NCBI GenBank assembly: GCA_006218025.1
Contig: VBWA01000012.1
Location: 1-64,000, forward strand
Direction: 5' to 3'
Source: Rhodocyclaceae bacterium
GTDB taxonomy: Bacteria; Pseudomonadota; Gammaproteobacteria; Burkholderiales; Rhodocyclaceae
DNA length: 64,000 nt
Below are positions 9,240 through 18,294 of the stretch, in pieces. Numbering within the stretch: the stretch's first letter is position 1; each line of letters opens with the position of its first letter. A model generated the notes under the pieces. The model worked only from the letters and a program-made list of their open reading frames with translations, had not been told where the DNA came from and made no database searches. The translations under genes were made by a program, and so were the position numbers.

Positions 9240-10233
9240 AGCAGTTCCTTTTGCGGAAAATCTGATACGAGAAATCCTCTCCCGTCACCGGGAATGACTT
9301 GCCGGCGCCCCAGATCATCGTCGTGCGCCCGTAGGGCTGGCAGCACTGACCGCCATCCTTCTGGGTATTGGGGACGGGGTAGACCATTTGCAGCTTGTAG
9401 TGGGTCTTGTCCATGATCGGCTGCATGTAGTAGCCGCACAGGCCAGCCGGGCCGGCACCGTCGAAGGTGGCGAGCTGGCGGTGCATCTTGGCGGTCATGC
9501 GCTGGGTGAGCAGCGCGGATGCCTGCACGCCACCGATATGGGCGGCGACATGGCCCGACATCGGGTAGATCGAGCCCTGACAACCGGCACACCAGAACAG
9601 GCTCGCGATGCCGAGTCCGGCGCTGGACGCGACGCAGTCGGCGGCGCAGGCGGCTTTGGCTGGCGCGTTGGCGAAGAGCACGGCTTCCGGGTTGAGGATC
9701 GCAGTCAGTTCGTCGTCGGCCCACAGCGGATCGACTTCGGTGAGGTAGACCAGATCAAGCGCACCCTGCTCCAGACACGGGAAATCCAGCAGCGCTTCGA
9801 GCCAGTAAAGGATCGGATTGGTGTACCAGTGCGCGTGGTAGAAGCTGTTGCGCGTCTGGCTGTCATGGCCCACCTGAGCGCCGCGCGGCACCTCGATGCC
9901 CGGATCGATGGCGATGCCGCCGAGAGCGACCATGCAGAACGGTGTGCGCGTCACATCGACCAGGCGCACCGGCTCCCAGAAGCCGATCGTCACGCCGACA
10001 CGCGGTGGATTATTGCAATAGCAGATCGGCGTGGACGGATTGTCGATGTCATTTTGCCCGTCTGACAAGAGGGACGCCGAGCCGATCGTGAGCGGAAAAA
10101 CACAGCTCCAGCAGATGTCGGTAATGGGGTTCATGAAACGACCCTGGCAGGTCGGTCCTGCCGCAGCCGGTCCTGCCAGGGCAAGGCCGGCAGCGAGCAG
10201 GAGAACCGCGACGAGACGCTTACAGGATCTCAT
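9223..10233 (-). CDS. traU: Conjugal transfer protein TraU
   Basis: 336 residues with a signal peptide (first 25 residues) and sixteen cysteines in the mature protein, in the CWSC, CYC, CAGC and CCQP clusters seen across TraU. TraU is a periplasmic protein of F-type systems that matters more for DNA transfer than for pilus formation; its disulphides depend on DsbC-type isomerases in F. The start codon at 10231-10233 overlaps the traW stop by four bases. Length and cysteine pattern fit the family (about 330 residues). Confidence 0.93.
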   Translation of the reverse strand: MRSCKRLVAVLLLAAGLALAGPAAAGPTCQGRFMNPITDICWSCVFPLTIGSASLLSDGQNDIDNPSTPICYCNNPPRVGVTIGFWEPVRLVDVTRTPFCMVALGGIAIDPGIEVPRGAQVGHDSQTRNSFYHAHWYTNPILYWLEALLDFPCLEQGALDLVYLTEVDPLWADDELTAILNPEAVLFANAPAKAACAADCVASSAGLGIASLFWCAGCQGSIYPMSGHVAAHIGGVQASALLTQRMTAKMHRQLATFDGAGPAGLCGYYMQPIMDKTHYKLQMVYPVPNTQKDGGQCCQPYGRTTMIWGAGKSFPVTGEDFSYQIFRKRNCCAGAY

Positions 10234-10886
10234 CCCGGAATCTCCTCGATCCTCAGTCGCTTGCCGTCCTGGGTGACGAGTGCCGGCACGTGGCGGATGC
10301 CGAGTTTGTCGGTAAGTGTTCCCTGCTGGTCGAAGAACACCGGCCGCTTCCAGCGGCGCATCAGATCCAGGTAGGAGCCGCCGGTCAGGATCACCTTCAC
10401 TTTGCCGCCGCGCTGGTCGAGAATTCCGCTGGCGCGTTTGACCTGCGCGGTGTCGCGCGCATCGATGAAGAGCAGCGCTTGCGAGAGCGACACCGTATCG
10501 AGCGGGTTGACCGTCGTGCCGGGCGTGACCAGCAGCTTGCCATCGGCATCGAGAATGGCGTAGGGGACGACGATGCTTGGGTCGTAGAAGAAGCTGCGCG
10601 CCTTGGTGGTCTTCGTCAGCTTGACGATGGCAGCGGGCTGCTCGATCTGGTTCTTCGCTCGGGCTTGCGCGTCCCGTTGAAGTCGGGAGAGCACGCCGCT
10701 GGCTTCTGCGTCGCGCAGCCTGGCGAGGATCACTTCCAGGAGGCTGGGCTCGGCGATCGGATACACCGGACCGATGACCCCGAGGTCATGCGCACGAACG
10801 GCGAGCGACAGCAGCATCGCGACGGCGACGAGTGCCATGCGACCAGGGTGGCGGCGGGGCTGACACAAGTATTCAGAACAGCGCAT
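10230..10886 (-). CDS. traW: F-type conjugative transfer protein TraW
   Basis: Up to 218 residues. The first ATG (10884-10886) overlaps the upstream peptidase gene by 14 bp. A second ATG at 10836-10838 would begin directly at the signal-peptide core (MALVAVAMLLSLAVRA) and give 202 residues; either is possible and neither has a clear ribosome-binding site. The mature protein starts HDLGVIGPVYPIAE, the hallmark of TraW, and contains the YDPSIVVPYAI segment and the C-terminal FFDQQGTLTDKLGIRHVPA region shared by the family. TraW is a periplasmic pilus assembly factor working with TrbC. Confidence 0.92.
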   Translation of the reverse strand: MRCSEYLCQPRRHPGRMALVAVAMLLSLAVRAHDLGVIGPVYPIAEPSLLEVILARLRDAEASGVLSRLQRDAQARAKNQIEQPAAIVKLTKTTKARSFFYDPSIVVPYAILDADGKLLVTPGTTVNPLDTVSLSQALLFIDARDTAQVKRASGILDQRGGKVKVILTGGSYLDLMRRWKRPVFFDQQGTLTDKLGIRHVPALVTQDGKRLRIEEIPG

Positions 10887-11409
10887 AGGCCCGTCCGATG
10901 ATCTGTGCGTCCGAGATCCAACCCGTCAGCCGGTAGCGCGAATCGAGACTGTCCGGGTGCGGCGCCCGCACGTAGTAACGGCCGGCGGGCAGGATCCCGG
11001 TGGGACCGGGTTCGAGCGGCAGGCCCATGCGGCTCGTGGTCTTCGCCTGTCCGACCGGCATGCCGTTCACGAAGAACTCCCGATCCGCGCGCGTGACGGC
11101 GTCGCCCGCCATACCGGCGATGATCTTGACGAAGGTGACACCCGCCGGATAGGGGCCGCCGCCAGGCCAGCGAAAGGCCACATACTGTCCGCGCAGGGGC
11201 AGCTCACCCTTGTGGATCAGGAAGAATCTCTGCGGCAGGCTGGGCGAGGCGTTGAGGCCGAAGGCATAGTGCGCCTGGAACAGCGCCGCTGCGACGATCA
11301 GCAACAGGTAGGCGATGCCCCAGCGGCGGACATGGTCGCTCAAGCGGCGCCGGAAGGATTCGCGATCGAAGCGCTCGAACACGGTCGGTTTGCAAAACAG
11401 GGTGCGCAT
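10873..11409 (-). CDS. S26-family signal peptidase of the conjugation system (TraF/TrhF-like)
   Basis: 178 residues with one N-terminal membrane segment (about 31-48) and a periplasmic S26 peptidase domain. The catalytic serine is probably Ser57 in NASPSLPQRF, and the general-base lysine is Lys95 in FVKIIAGMAGD; both are in the expected order. Near the C-terminus PDSLDSRY is the usual S26 substrate-cleft motif. Such peptidases in SXT-like and RP4-like systems mature the pilin or other exported transfer proteins. Its placement between trbI and traW matches trhF of IncH and related ICE operons. It is different from the thioredoxin-like TraF encoded at 5061-5891. Confidence 0.9.
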   Translation of the reverse strand: MRTLFCKPTVFERFDRESFRRRLSDHVRRWGIAYLLLIVAAALFQAHYAFGLNASPSLPQRFFLIHKGELPLRGQYVAFRWPGGGPYPAGVTFVKIIAGMAGDAVTRADREFFVNGMPVGQAKTTSRMGLPLEPGPTGILPAGRYYVRAPHPDSLDSRYRLTGWISDAQIIGRAYALF

Positions 11410-11417
11410 CGTGCGGC

Positions 11418-11783
11418 TTACAGACCGAGGCGCCGACGCACTTCCGGCGTCAGATCAGGCAGCAGCGGGGCCGGGCCGACGACGGCGCCGCGGGCGAGGA
11501 TCAGGCAGTGGCACTCTTCCGGCAGCGACTGGATCAGATTGGTCATTTCCAGGCCGAAGGCGCTCGCACGCTGGAGTGCCAGGGCGCGGTCTTCGTGGGT
11601 GGCATCGAGCTTCACCAGCACCTTGGCCACCTGGGTTTCCTTCAGGCGATACAGCTCACCGACATCGAGGACGGCGAGGCGGGGTGCGGCGGCAGGTGCG
11701 AACCACAGTGCATAGGCGAGGACGATGAGGGCGCTCAGCAGCACATTGGCGACAATCAGGAGGGCGGAGGCCTTGAGGTTCAC
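11418..11783 (-). CDS. trbI: F-type transfer protein TrbI
   Basis: 121 residues with a GTG start at 11781-11783 overlapping the traC stop (GTGA joint). One membrane segment (about 6-27) is followed by a small periplasmic domain containing an LDVGELYRLKE motif and a helical tail. This matches F-type TrbI, an inner-membrane protein that influences pilus outgrowth and retraction, and it sits directly after traC as in F. Low sequence complexity at the N-terminus makes the assignment depend partly on position. Confidence 0.82.
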   Translation of the reverse strand: MNLKASALLIVANVLLSALIVLAYALWFAPAAAPRLAVLDVGELYRLKETQVAKVLVKLDATHEDRALALQRASAFGLEMTNLIQSLPEECHCLILARGAVVGPAPLLPDLTPEVRRRLGL

Positions 11784-14335
11784 GACAGGCCCCGGTCCTT
11801 CAACACAGCATCGATCGCCTGGGAGACGCTGAGGCCGGTGGCGCGCTTGTCGTTGATGGCGTTGAAATCCTCGGCGCGGCTGCTGAAGAGCAGCAGGCTG
11901 TGCGGATCGACGATCAACCGGCCGATGCCGTTGCCGACGGGAGAGTGGATGTAAATCTCCGAATACGCACCGTGTTCGGTGCGCAGTGATTGCAGGAGAC
12001 GCTTCATCGCGTCGTCCATCGTGAGTTGGCCGAGCTTGTCCATCATCTCGATCGATTCCGGCTTCTGTCGCAGCAGGAACATCCAGTCGGAATTGTCCAG
12101 CGCGGCCTTGGCTGCCGGATTGCGGTAGTAGTCGTCCACGCCTTGGGTGGCCGACATGAAGGAACCCTTGTACTTCCTTGCCCGGCGGTAACCCGCCTCG
12201 ATGAACTCCGCCGTGGCGCCGCCCGAGAGCAGATCCCAGGCCTCGTCGATGATGACGATCTTCTTGCGCTCGCGGCTGAAGTACATCTCGCGCGTGATGC
12301 GGTACATCATGATCAACAGCACCACCGTTTGCAGGTCCTTCTTCGCCTTCAGCTCTTCGAGTTCGAGGACGATGAAGTCGGAACTGAAATCGATCGTCGC
12401 GTCCGACTCGAAGTACTTGCCGTAGACGCCTTCGCGTGTGTACGGATGCAGCATCGCCGCCAGATCCTTCAGCCGGCGATCCTCGTCGCGGCTGTCTTCG
12501 TCCAGTCGGCCGGTGGCGAGCAGGTCGTGCACGTCGGACACCCGCATGGTGTTGCCCTTGGCCTTCCAGACCTTCTTGATCGCCGCACCGAGCGTGGAGT
12601 ACTGGAAACCGTCCAGCGGCTCGCGCGGCGAAACCATCTGGGCCAGCAGCGGCTGCAGGAGTTCCATGTCCTCGTCGATGTCCGCTACCAGGGTGAAGGG
12701 ATTCAGCGACAGCGCGGCGTTCTCGGTGAACTCGATGAAACTGCCGCCGAAGTTGCGGCAGGCCTTCTCGTAGGAGCGGCCGACGTCGATGATCCAGACC
12801 CGGGCCCCGGTACCCAGATAGGCGGCGGCGATCTCGTTCAGCAGCAGCGACTTGCCCGAGCCCGAGGTACCGGCGATGGCGACGTTGTAGTTGCCGGCGG
12901 GGTTGTCATAGACGTCGAGCTGCATCACCTGGCCTCGCCGGCCGCCAAACAGCAATACCGGCGTTCCGGTGCCCTGCCATTCGGCGATCAGGGGGGCGAG
13001 GTGCACGGCGTTGGAGGAAGTCTTGGTGGTGACCCGCTTCATGCGCTTCAGATCCTTGTGGAAGGGCACTGAGAACGTCATGGGCAGTGAGCCGATCAGC
13101 GCCTGCGTCATCATCAGGGTGTCGCTGGTGAGCTCGAAGCCGCGGGCGCGGAAGATGGCGCGCGCGGCCTGCTCGGCGCGGGTGACTTCGTCGGCCGGGG
13201 CGAACAGGGCGACCTGGTGGTAGAGATCGACCAGTTGCTGGCCATCGTCCATCGCCTTGAGGACGATGTCCCAGTCGGCCTTGCGTTCCTGCAGGTCGGG
13301 GAGAAAGCGGGCCATGTAACTCGTGGCGTTGGTGGTGGCGCGGGCGGCCTTGAGGTAGGCCCAGTTGCGCGTGGCCTCGGGGTCGAGCACCTGCACGCCG
13401 AGGGTCAGCATGAAGGGGCAGGGGTACTGCAGGGTGCTCTGATACAGGTCGCCGATCAGGCTGCCCATGTTCCACAAGGCGAAGCGCGGCGGCAGGGAGC
13501 GCACGGAAAGGAGCCGCAGCTCGCGGGGGCGCGGGTCGGCGGGGTTGAAGAGCTCGACACCGGTCTGCCGGATCCGCAGTCGGGTCGCGCGGTCGATGAC
13601 CTGGTCGCGCAGCTCGCGCCCATCGTCATAGGGAAGCGCAAGACAATCGCCGGTCTGCCGATGCGGATCGATCAGCGCCGATACCCAGTTGATCAGATCG
13701 GTCGCCGTCCATGCTTTCGACGGAAAGCCCGCCGCATGCAAGGTCGCCCGCACGCTGTCCCTGACCAGCAGCAGGTCGTCGAGGTGCGTGAGATCCTCGG
13801 GATTGCCCGCAATCGATACACTGACCACCAGCCTGAAATCCCGGAACAGATAATTCTGCGCGGGTAAGAGCGAAGATCGACTGCCGGCGAGGTAATACTC
13901 GACCCGGCGCCGCGCCATGGTGCGGTGGATGTTGCTGTGCCGCCCGGCGCGGCCCAGGTGGGCAAACTCCGGAACGTCATCATCCGGCCGGCGCAGCCCG
14001 GCGTAGCGCGCGAGCGGGGCACGGATGTCGGGGCTGGCGAAGAGATGGAACTGGATGCCGGTGCCCGGCGGCGAGGCGGCATAGAGCGCGGTCAGCACGC
14101 GCGTCATCTCCTCGTCGGCGCCGGACTGGGGCCGCACTTCCAGGCAGAAGCCGAGCGAATCGCGATTGACGAAGACCTGGCGGTCTTCGAGCCAGGCGCG
14201 ATACGGCAACCACTCCGAAAAGGCCGCCGCATCGTTGCCGGCAAGGGCTGACACGCCCTGAGAGCGGGGCAGGAGGTCCGCTGCCTTGGCAGTAGCGAGC
14301 ATGGCTTCGAGGTCGGCGATCAGGGTGCGAAACAT
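11780..14335 (-). CDS. traC: Type IV secretion ATPase TraC (VirB4 family)
   Basis: 851 residues, the usual size for F-type TraC. The N-terminal TraC_F domain (about 30-300) is followed by a RecA-like ATPase domain with Walker A GTSGSGKSLL near 488-497 and Walker B VIIDEAWDLL near 690. The C-terminal Gln/Arg finger region (SATQGVDDYY) is also visible. TraC is the cytoplasmic or membrane-associated ATPase that energises pilus assembly. The ATG at 14333-14335 lies 3 bp after the traV stop. No membrane segments are seen. The C-terminal DIRSPVG-like region is complete, so the protein looks intact. Confidence 0.96.
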   Translation of the reverse strand: MFRTLIADLEAMLATAKAADLLPRSQGVSALAGNDAAAFSEWLPYRAWLEDRQVFVNRDSLGFCLEVRPQSGADEEMTRVLTALYAASPPGTGIQFHLFASPDIRAPLARYAGLRRPDDDVPEFAHLGRAGRHSNIHRTMARRRVEYYLAGSRSSLLPAQNYLFRDFRLVVSVSIAGNPEDLTHLDDLLLVRDSVRATLHAAGFPSKAWTATDLINWVSALIDPHRQTGDCLALPYDDGRELRDQVIDRATRLRIRQTGVELFNPADPRPRELRLLSVRSLPPRFALWNMGSLIGDLYQSTLQYPCPFMLTLGVQVLDPEATRNWAYLKAARATTNATSYMARFLPDLQERKADWDIVLKAMDDGQQLVDLYHQVALFAPADEVTRAEQAARAIFRARGFELTSDTLMMTQALIGSLPMTFSVPFHKDLKRMKRVTTKTSSNAVHLAPLIAEWQGTGTPVLLFGGRRGQVMQLDVYDNPAGNYNVAIAGTSGSGKSLLLNEIAAAYLGTGARVWIIDVGRSYEKACRNFGGSFIEFTENAALSLNPFTLVADIDEDMELLQPLLAQMVSPREPLDGFQYSTLGAAIKKVWKAKGNTMRVSDVHDLLATGRLDEDSRDEDRRLKDLAAMLHPYTREGVYGKYFESDATIDFSSDFIVLELEELKAKKDLQTVVLLIMMYRITREMYFSRERKKIVIIDEAWDLLSGGATAEFIEAGYRRARKYKGSFMSATQGVDDYYRNPAAKAALDNSDWMFLLRQKPESIEMMDKLGQLTMDDAMKRLLQSLRTEHGAYSEIYIHSPVGNGIGRLIVDPHSLLLFSSRAEDFNAINDKRATGLSVSQAIDAVLKDRGLS

Positions 14336-14338
14336 GAT

Positions 14339-14905
14339 TCAGTGCTCCGTGGAGACGGGCTCGGCGCTGGATGACTGGTTCGCCGGTGGCAGCGGGTAGC
14401 GAGTCGGGGCTTGCGGTGCTTCGCCGGGTGCTTTCGTCGGCGAAGGCTCTTGAGTGAGCGACACCGGCGGTGCCACGCCGTCCACGCGGGAGCCCGTCGC
14501 CGGCCGCACGTGCTCGATGAGCCAGCGTCCGGTATCGACGACGACATGCACCAGTGCCTGTTCGTGCAGATCGCCGTCCGCGTCTTCCCAGGGGGCGATC
14601 CACAGCCGCAGGAGTCGCGGGTTCGATCGCAGCGAACTCGACGCGGCGGGGGTCCTGCCGGGTGCCATGGGCGTCGCGCCGTAGGCGACAGGTTCATCCG
14701 GCGGCGGCTTCTGCGCGGACGGCTTCGCCAGCTTGGGCATGCCCTGAGCCGAATTCGCATAGATACCGGAGACGGAGGTGCACATCGCGCCTTCAGGGGC
14801 CTTGCAGGCGTAGCCGTCCGCGCCGCCGACGCCGGACAGGGTCGATGCGCAGCCGGCAAGCGTCAGGGCCATCAGCAGCAGCGGCGCCAGGGCGGCTCGC
14901 TTCAT
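14339..14905 (-). CDS. traV: Type IV secretion outer-membrane lipoprotein TraV
   Basis: 188 residues from the ATG at 14903-14905, which overlaps the dsbC stop by four bases. The open extension upstream is arginine-rich and lies within dsbC. The lipobox LTLAGC gives a lipidated Cys near residue 18, followed by STLSGVGGADGYACKAPEG with the CxxxxG-C pattern of TraV. The second half is proline-rich. TraV is the VirB7-type lipoprotein that forms the core complex with TraK (VirB9-like) and TraB (VirB10-like), all encoded just upstream. Confidence 0.9.
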   Translation of the reverse strand: MKRAALAPLLLMALTLAGCASTLSGVGGADGYACKAPEGAMCTSVSGIYANSAQGMPKLAKPSAQKPPPDEPVAYGATPMAPGRTPAASSSLRSNPRLLRLWIAPWEDADGDLHEQALVHVVVDTGRWLIEHVRPATGSRVDGVAPPVSLTQEPSPTKAPGEAPQAPTRYPLPPANQSSSAEPVSTEH

Positions 14906-15693
14906 CGCGCGGTGCTCGTGGTTGAGGCGGGGCCTTCGGCGCTCGCCGTGGCGCGGGCGAGCCACGCCTCGATCTGCGCACGGCTGGCGGCACCAGGAAG
15001 GATGCGGCCGTCGCCGGCGACGAGAGTCGGTGTGCCGGAAATGCCGAGGCGTTCGCCGAGGGCGATGTTGCGATCAACGGGGTGCGGACACTCCCTGGCC
15101 GGGCTTGTTTCATCACGCAACATCAACGCGCGCCAGGCCCCTACCTGATCCCTGGAACACCAGACGGCAATCGCCTTGCTGCGCGCCCCGGGATGGAGCG
15201 AGGCGATCGGCATCAGGAAGGTGTAGATCGTGACGTCGGTGAGGCTCTTTATCTCGGTTTCCAGCTTCAGGCAGTAAGGACAATCCGGGTCGCTAAAAAT
15301 CGCCAGCGTGCGTGCGCCATTGCCGCGCACGTCCTTCACCGCATCGGCCAGCGGCAGGGCCGCGAAGTCGACGCGCGTTTGCGCATCCTTGCGTTCCGCC
15401 GTGAGGTCGCGCTGGGCTTTCATGTCGAAGAGATGGCCGAACAGGAAGTACTGGCCGCTCTCATCGACGTAGGCGAGGTTTGCGCCCATGACCACCTCGA
15501 ACACGCCGGGCCAGGGTGTCGTATTGACCGCGCCGAAGCGCGTGGCGGGATAGAGGCTCTGCAGCCGCTCGGCAATCGAATTGGCCGTCGGTGCTGCGGC
15601 GGTCTGCGCCGTGGCAGGCAGCGGTAGGGTGCAACTTGCGCCGAGAAGGCAAAGGCACAGCGCATTGCGAAGCTTACTGATCGTCATCGTCAT
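14902..15693 (-). CDS. dsbC: DsbC-like disulphide isomerase of the transfer operon
   Basis: 263 residues from the ATG at 15691-15693, chosen because an AAGGAG ribosome-binding site lies at 15696-15701 just upstream. A signal peptide (to about residue 30) is followed by an N-terminal dimerisation-type domain (about 35-95) and a thioredoxin-fold domain with CPYC at 138-141 in FSDPDCPYC. The cis-Pro loop SGTPTLV follows. It should act in the periplasm to correct disulphides in the Cys-rich TraU, TraN and TraH. DsbC homologues between traV and traB are usual in SXT/R391-like transfer operons. The gene overlaps the end of traB by 20 bp. Confidence 0.93.
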   Translation of the reverse strand: MTMTISKLRNALCLCLLGASCTLPLPATAQTAAAPTANSIAERLQSLYPATRFGAVNTTPWPGVFEVVMGANLAYVDESGQYFLFGHLFDMKAQRDLTAERKDAQTRVDFAALPLADAVKDVRGNGARTLAIFSDPDCPYCLKLETEIKSLTDVTIYTFLMPIASLHPGARSKAIAVWCSRDQVGAWRALMLRDETSPARECPHPVDRNIALGERLGISGTPTLVAGDGRILPGAASRAQIEAWLARATASAEGPASTTSTAR

Positions 15694-17026
15694 TTCTCCT
15701 TGGGTTTCGGGTGCGGTCGGCGAGTTGCGGAAATTCCTCGTCATCCCGGGATGCGGCATCGAGCGGGCCCTGCAGGGAGATGCCCTGCGTGATCACCACA
15801 TCGACCGTGCGTCCAGCGTCGATTTCGATCACCGGAAAGACCTTCTCGGCGAGGCTGATGTAGTACTGGGCGAGCCGGTCGAGTGCCTTGCCGACGCCGG
15901 TGCCGAAGCCGGCCTCGAATTGCTTGCCGGGCTCCACGGTGCTGGTCGCACCGAGCGGCGAGACGGACATCGTGGTCGAGCTTTGCTGGAAGGCCTGACC
16001 GATGCCGCTGGCCACACCAGCGAGCAGCGCGTTCGCCAGCAACTGGCCCTGCTTCGATACCAGGCGTCCGCGCATGCCGGCCTTGCCGTCCTCGCCGGCG
16101 ACGTAGCCCTTGATCGGGACATCGATCGCGGTGCCGTCGCGCGTCACGCAGGACAGTGATTCGGTACGGATGTAGGCGCGCTCCGAACTGACGTCGCCAT
16201 AGCCGGCGCCGACCACGAAGCATTCCTTGATACGCGAGCGGAAATGGTTGGGCAGCACGGCGTTGTCGACTAGGCGCAGCAGCACGGGCTGCGGATTGCG
16301 TTGTGACTGTCCGCCGGTGGGGGCATCGAGACCACCCAGCAGGATCGCGCGGGTGAAGGCGCCGCTCGGGATGTAGCGGCGGGCGTCACGCGCCGGAGGA
16401 TTCGCCTTGGTGGCGTCCATCGGCGTCTTGGCGGCTTTCATTGCGGACCCATCGGCCAGGGCGACGCTGACGATGCCGGAAGACGCGAGCGATCCGCTGC
16501 CCATAGTCGGCGCTGGCGGAACGGCGGGAGACCCAAAGGGAGACCCAGGGGGCGACATCGATCCCGGTCGCGGCAGAGGCGGTGGGGGCAGCCGCTGCGG
16601 ACCGCCGAGGGCTTGATCACTGCCCGGTCGATCCGGCCCGAAGTTGGGCCGGGTGGCGGGAGCGGCCACCGGCGGCGGAGGCATGGGTGTGAGCCCGGTC
16701 TGCTCCAGCTTCTTCAAGCGTTCCAGCATCTGCTTGTTCTGGCCTTCCAGTTCGGTATTGCGTTGCGACAGCTCGTGCGACTTCTGTTCGATGCCCTTCA
16801 ACTGGGCGTCGGCCTGACCCCGCCAGGCGTCTTTGGGATCTACCTGACCACCGGGGGCGAGGATCTGGGTGGACTTCGGTTTGACCGCGCGCTCGCCGGT
16901 TTCCCGCGAGCCGGTCAGGGATACCGAGAGAAGTGTGGCGCCGACGATGAAGGCCGCGATACCGGCCAGCAGCAGGTACTGGCGCCGTTTCACGGCGGCC
17001 GGATTGATGGGCGAGGAATCAGTCAT
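15674..17026 (-). CDS. traB: Type IV secretion core protein TraB (VirB10 family)
   Basis: 450 residues. A membrane segment at about 17-37 is followed by a coiled coil (about 68-108), a long Pro/Gly-rich linker (about 110-190) and a C-terminal VirB10-like beta domain (from about 200) with the RSRIKECFVVGAGYGDVSSERAYIR-type region split around conserved ISS/ERA positions. TraB spans the periplasm and connects inner membrane to the TraV/TraK outer-membrane core. It overlaps traK by 8 bp. Within the proline-rich linker, positions 16504-16526 carry a 23-bp stretch nearly identical to a repeat scattered through the host chromosome (see findings). Confidence 0.93.
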   Translation of the reverse strand: MTDSSPINPAAVKRRQYLLLAGIAAFIVGATLLSVSLTGSRETGERAVKPKSTQILAPGGQVDPKDAWRGQADAQLKGIEQKSHELSQRNTELEGQNKQMLERLKKLEQTGLTPMPPPPVAAPATRPNFGPDRPGSDQALGGPQRLPPPPLPRPGSMSPPGSPFGSPAVPPAPTMGSGSLASSGIVSVALADGSAMKAAKTPMDATKANPPARDARRYIPSGAFTRAILLGGLDAPTGGQSQRNPQPVLLRLVDNAVLPNHFRSRIKECFVVGAGYGDVSSERAYIRTESLSCVTRDGTAIDVPIKGYVAGEDGKAGMRGRLVSKQGQLLANALLAGVASGIGQAFQQSSTTMSVSPLGATSTVEPGKQFEAGFGTGVGKALDRLAQYYISLAEKVFPVIEIDAGRTVDVVITQGISLQGPLDAASRDDEEFPQLADRTRNPRRNDDDDQ

Positions 17027-17738
17027 GGGTTCGCCGCTCCCGGATCACGAAGAGGTTGGTCGATTCGCCGGGGCGCAAGCGGCCGTGTTCCAGACTCACC
17101 GCCATGACGCCGGGCTTGTAAAGCTCGCCCTCGGCGAGGTTCAGCTCACTCGTCCCGATATTGGCGAGCTGGTACTTCTCGCCGACGATCCCGGTGCCCA
17201 GCCACACGCGCTGCAAGCTCAGGCGCACGCCGGGCCAAAGGGCAATCTCCTGGGCCGGTTCGCGCACTTCCATGTCGTCGGGCAGCGCGTCGCCGGCCAT
17301 CGCCAGCAGCAGGTTCTTGATCGTGCGTACATGGCGACCGCTCTTCTCCATGCGGGAAGTGGAGGTGAGTGGATCGCGTCCCTCGCGAATGACGAGGGTA
17401 TCGCTCGGGGTATCGACCGGCTGCAGCACCAGGCCAATCGTGCTGCGCTCGGAGGTGATGAACAGGTTGATCGGCTTGGTGCTGTCGGGCGACACGGGCC
17501 GGATAAATATCTGACCCTTATCCTCGTCCTTCTCCAGCACGAACTCGCCGGTGTTGCCGGTGACCTTGCGGATGCGTCCGCGCTCGACGCTGATGCGCGT
17601 GACTTCCTTCTGCGATATCTTGCCGAGCACGGTCTCCCCGTCCTTCGCGTCCAGAATCTGGAGCGCGGAGGCGGGGCTACTGAGTGCCAGCAGCAACGGC
17701 AGCAGTAACAGGCTTGGACTGGAGTTCGAGAGGGTCAT
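17019..17738 (-). CDS. traK: Type IV secretion secretin-like protein TraK (VirB9 analogue)
   Basis: 239 residues from the ATG at 17736-17738. It has a signal peptide (SLLLLPLLLALSSPASA) and a mature protein beginning LQILDAKDGETV, with an N-terminal beta domain and a C-terminal region (from about 150) containing YQLANIGTSELNLAEGE, typical of TraK. With TraV and TraB it forms the outer-membrane core. Its start lies inside the 3' end of traE, a 62-bp overlap that is long for this operon. An unrecognised later start is possible but would cut into the signal peptide. Confidence 0.9.
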   Translation of the reverse strand: MTLSNSSPSLLLLPLLLALSSPASALQILDAKDGETVLGKISQKEVTRISVERGRIRKVTGNTGEFVLEKDEDKGQIFIRPVSPDSTKPINLFITSERSTIGLVLQPVDTPSDTLVIREGRDPLTSTSRMEKSGRHVRTIKNLLLAMAGDALPDDMEVREPAQEIALWPGVRLSLQRVWLGTGIVGEKYQLANIGTSELNLAEGELYKPGVMAVSLEHGRLRPGESTNLFVIRERRTHD

Positions 17739-18294
17739 TGGGATTGGTTTCACGAAAGGCCTTGAGGAACATGCGGCCACCCGCGTACTGGAGTTCGATG
17801 GCGTAAGCCTTCGAGACTTCCGAGACGCGGCGGTCGCTGATGAAGGTGGTGAGCTGGCCGCGCACACCTACCCGGAGCCTGCGTTCGTCGACGACCAGGT
17901 CTTGCGCACTGAAGACAGTCGACGCGCCGTCGCGCTTCAGACGTTCGGCGGCGGCGAGCAGCGCGGTACGTAGCTCGCCAAACGACGCTGGCGCGGCGTA
18001 CTGCAACAGCAGCTTCGCCTGGTGATCGACGCTCTGAGGTGTGACGTTGAGCGTGAGCTGCATGAGGAAGTAGCCCATCTGTTCGAGGTACTCGCTACTT
18101 ACCCGGTCGGACTCCACCCAGAAGGTCTTGTGAATGTTGGGCGGGACGATGACGATGCGTTCGTGACCGGAGAGCCGGACGGCGAAGAGCGCGAGAATGA
18201 GGTTCACGAGCATCGATCCGACCAGCAAGGCGACCAGAAAGCTCGTGGCCCGGCGGGCGCTGGCGATGTCCTCGGCCATCCAGGCGAGCTTCAT
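17677..18294 (-). CDS. traE: Type IV secretion protein TraE (VirB5/VirB8-like position)
   Basis: 205 residues from the ATG at 18292-18294, overlapping the traL stop by four bases. A single membrane segment (about 18-40) is followed by a periplasmic domain with the IVPPNIHKTFWVESDRVS motif that defines TraE. F-type TraE is an inner-membrane protein, structurally like VirB8, that nucleates the assembly. The long upstream open extension in the same frame is rejected because it overlaps traL and lacks a start signal. Confidence 0.92.
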   Translation of the reverse strand: MKLAWMAEDIASARRATSFLVALLVGSMLVNLILALFAVRLSGHERIVIVPPNIHKTFWVESDRVSSEYLEQMGYFLMQLTLNVTPQSVDHQAKLLLQYAAPASFGELRTALLAAAERLKRDGASTVFSAQDLVVDERRLRVGVRGQLTTFISDRRVSEVSKAYAIELQYAGGRMFLKAFRETNPNDPLELQSKPVTAAVAAGTQ

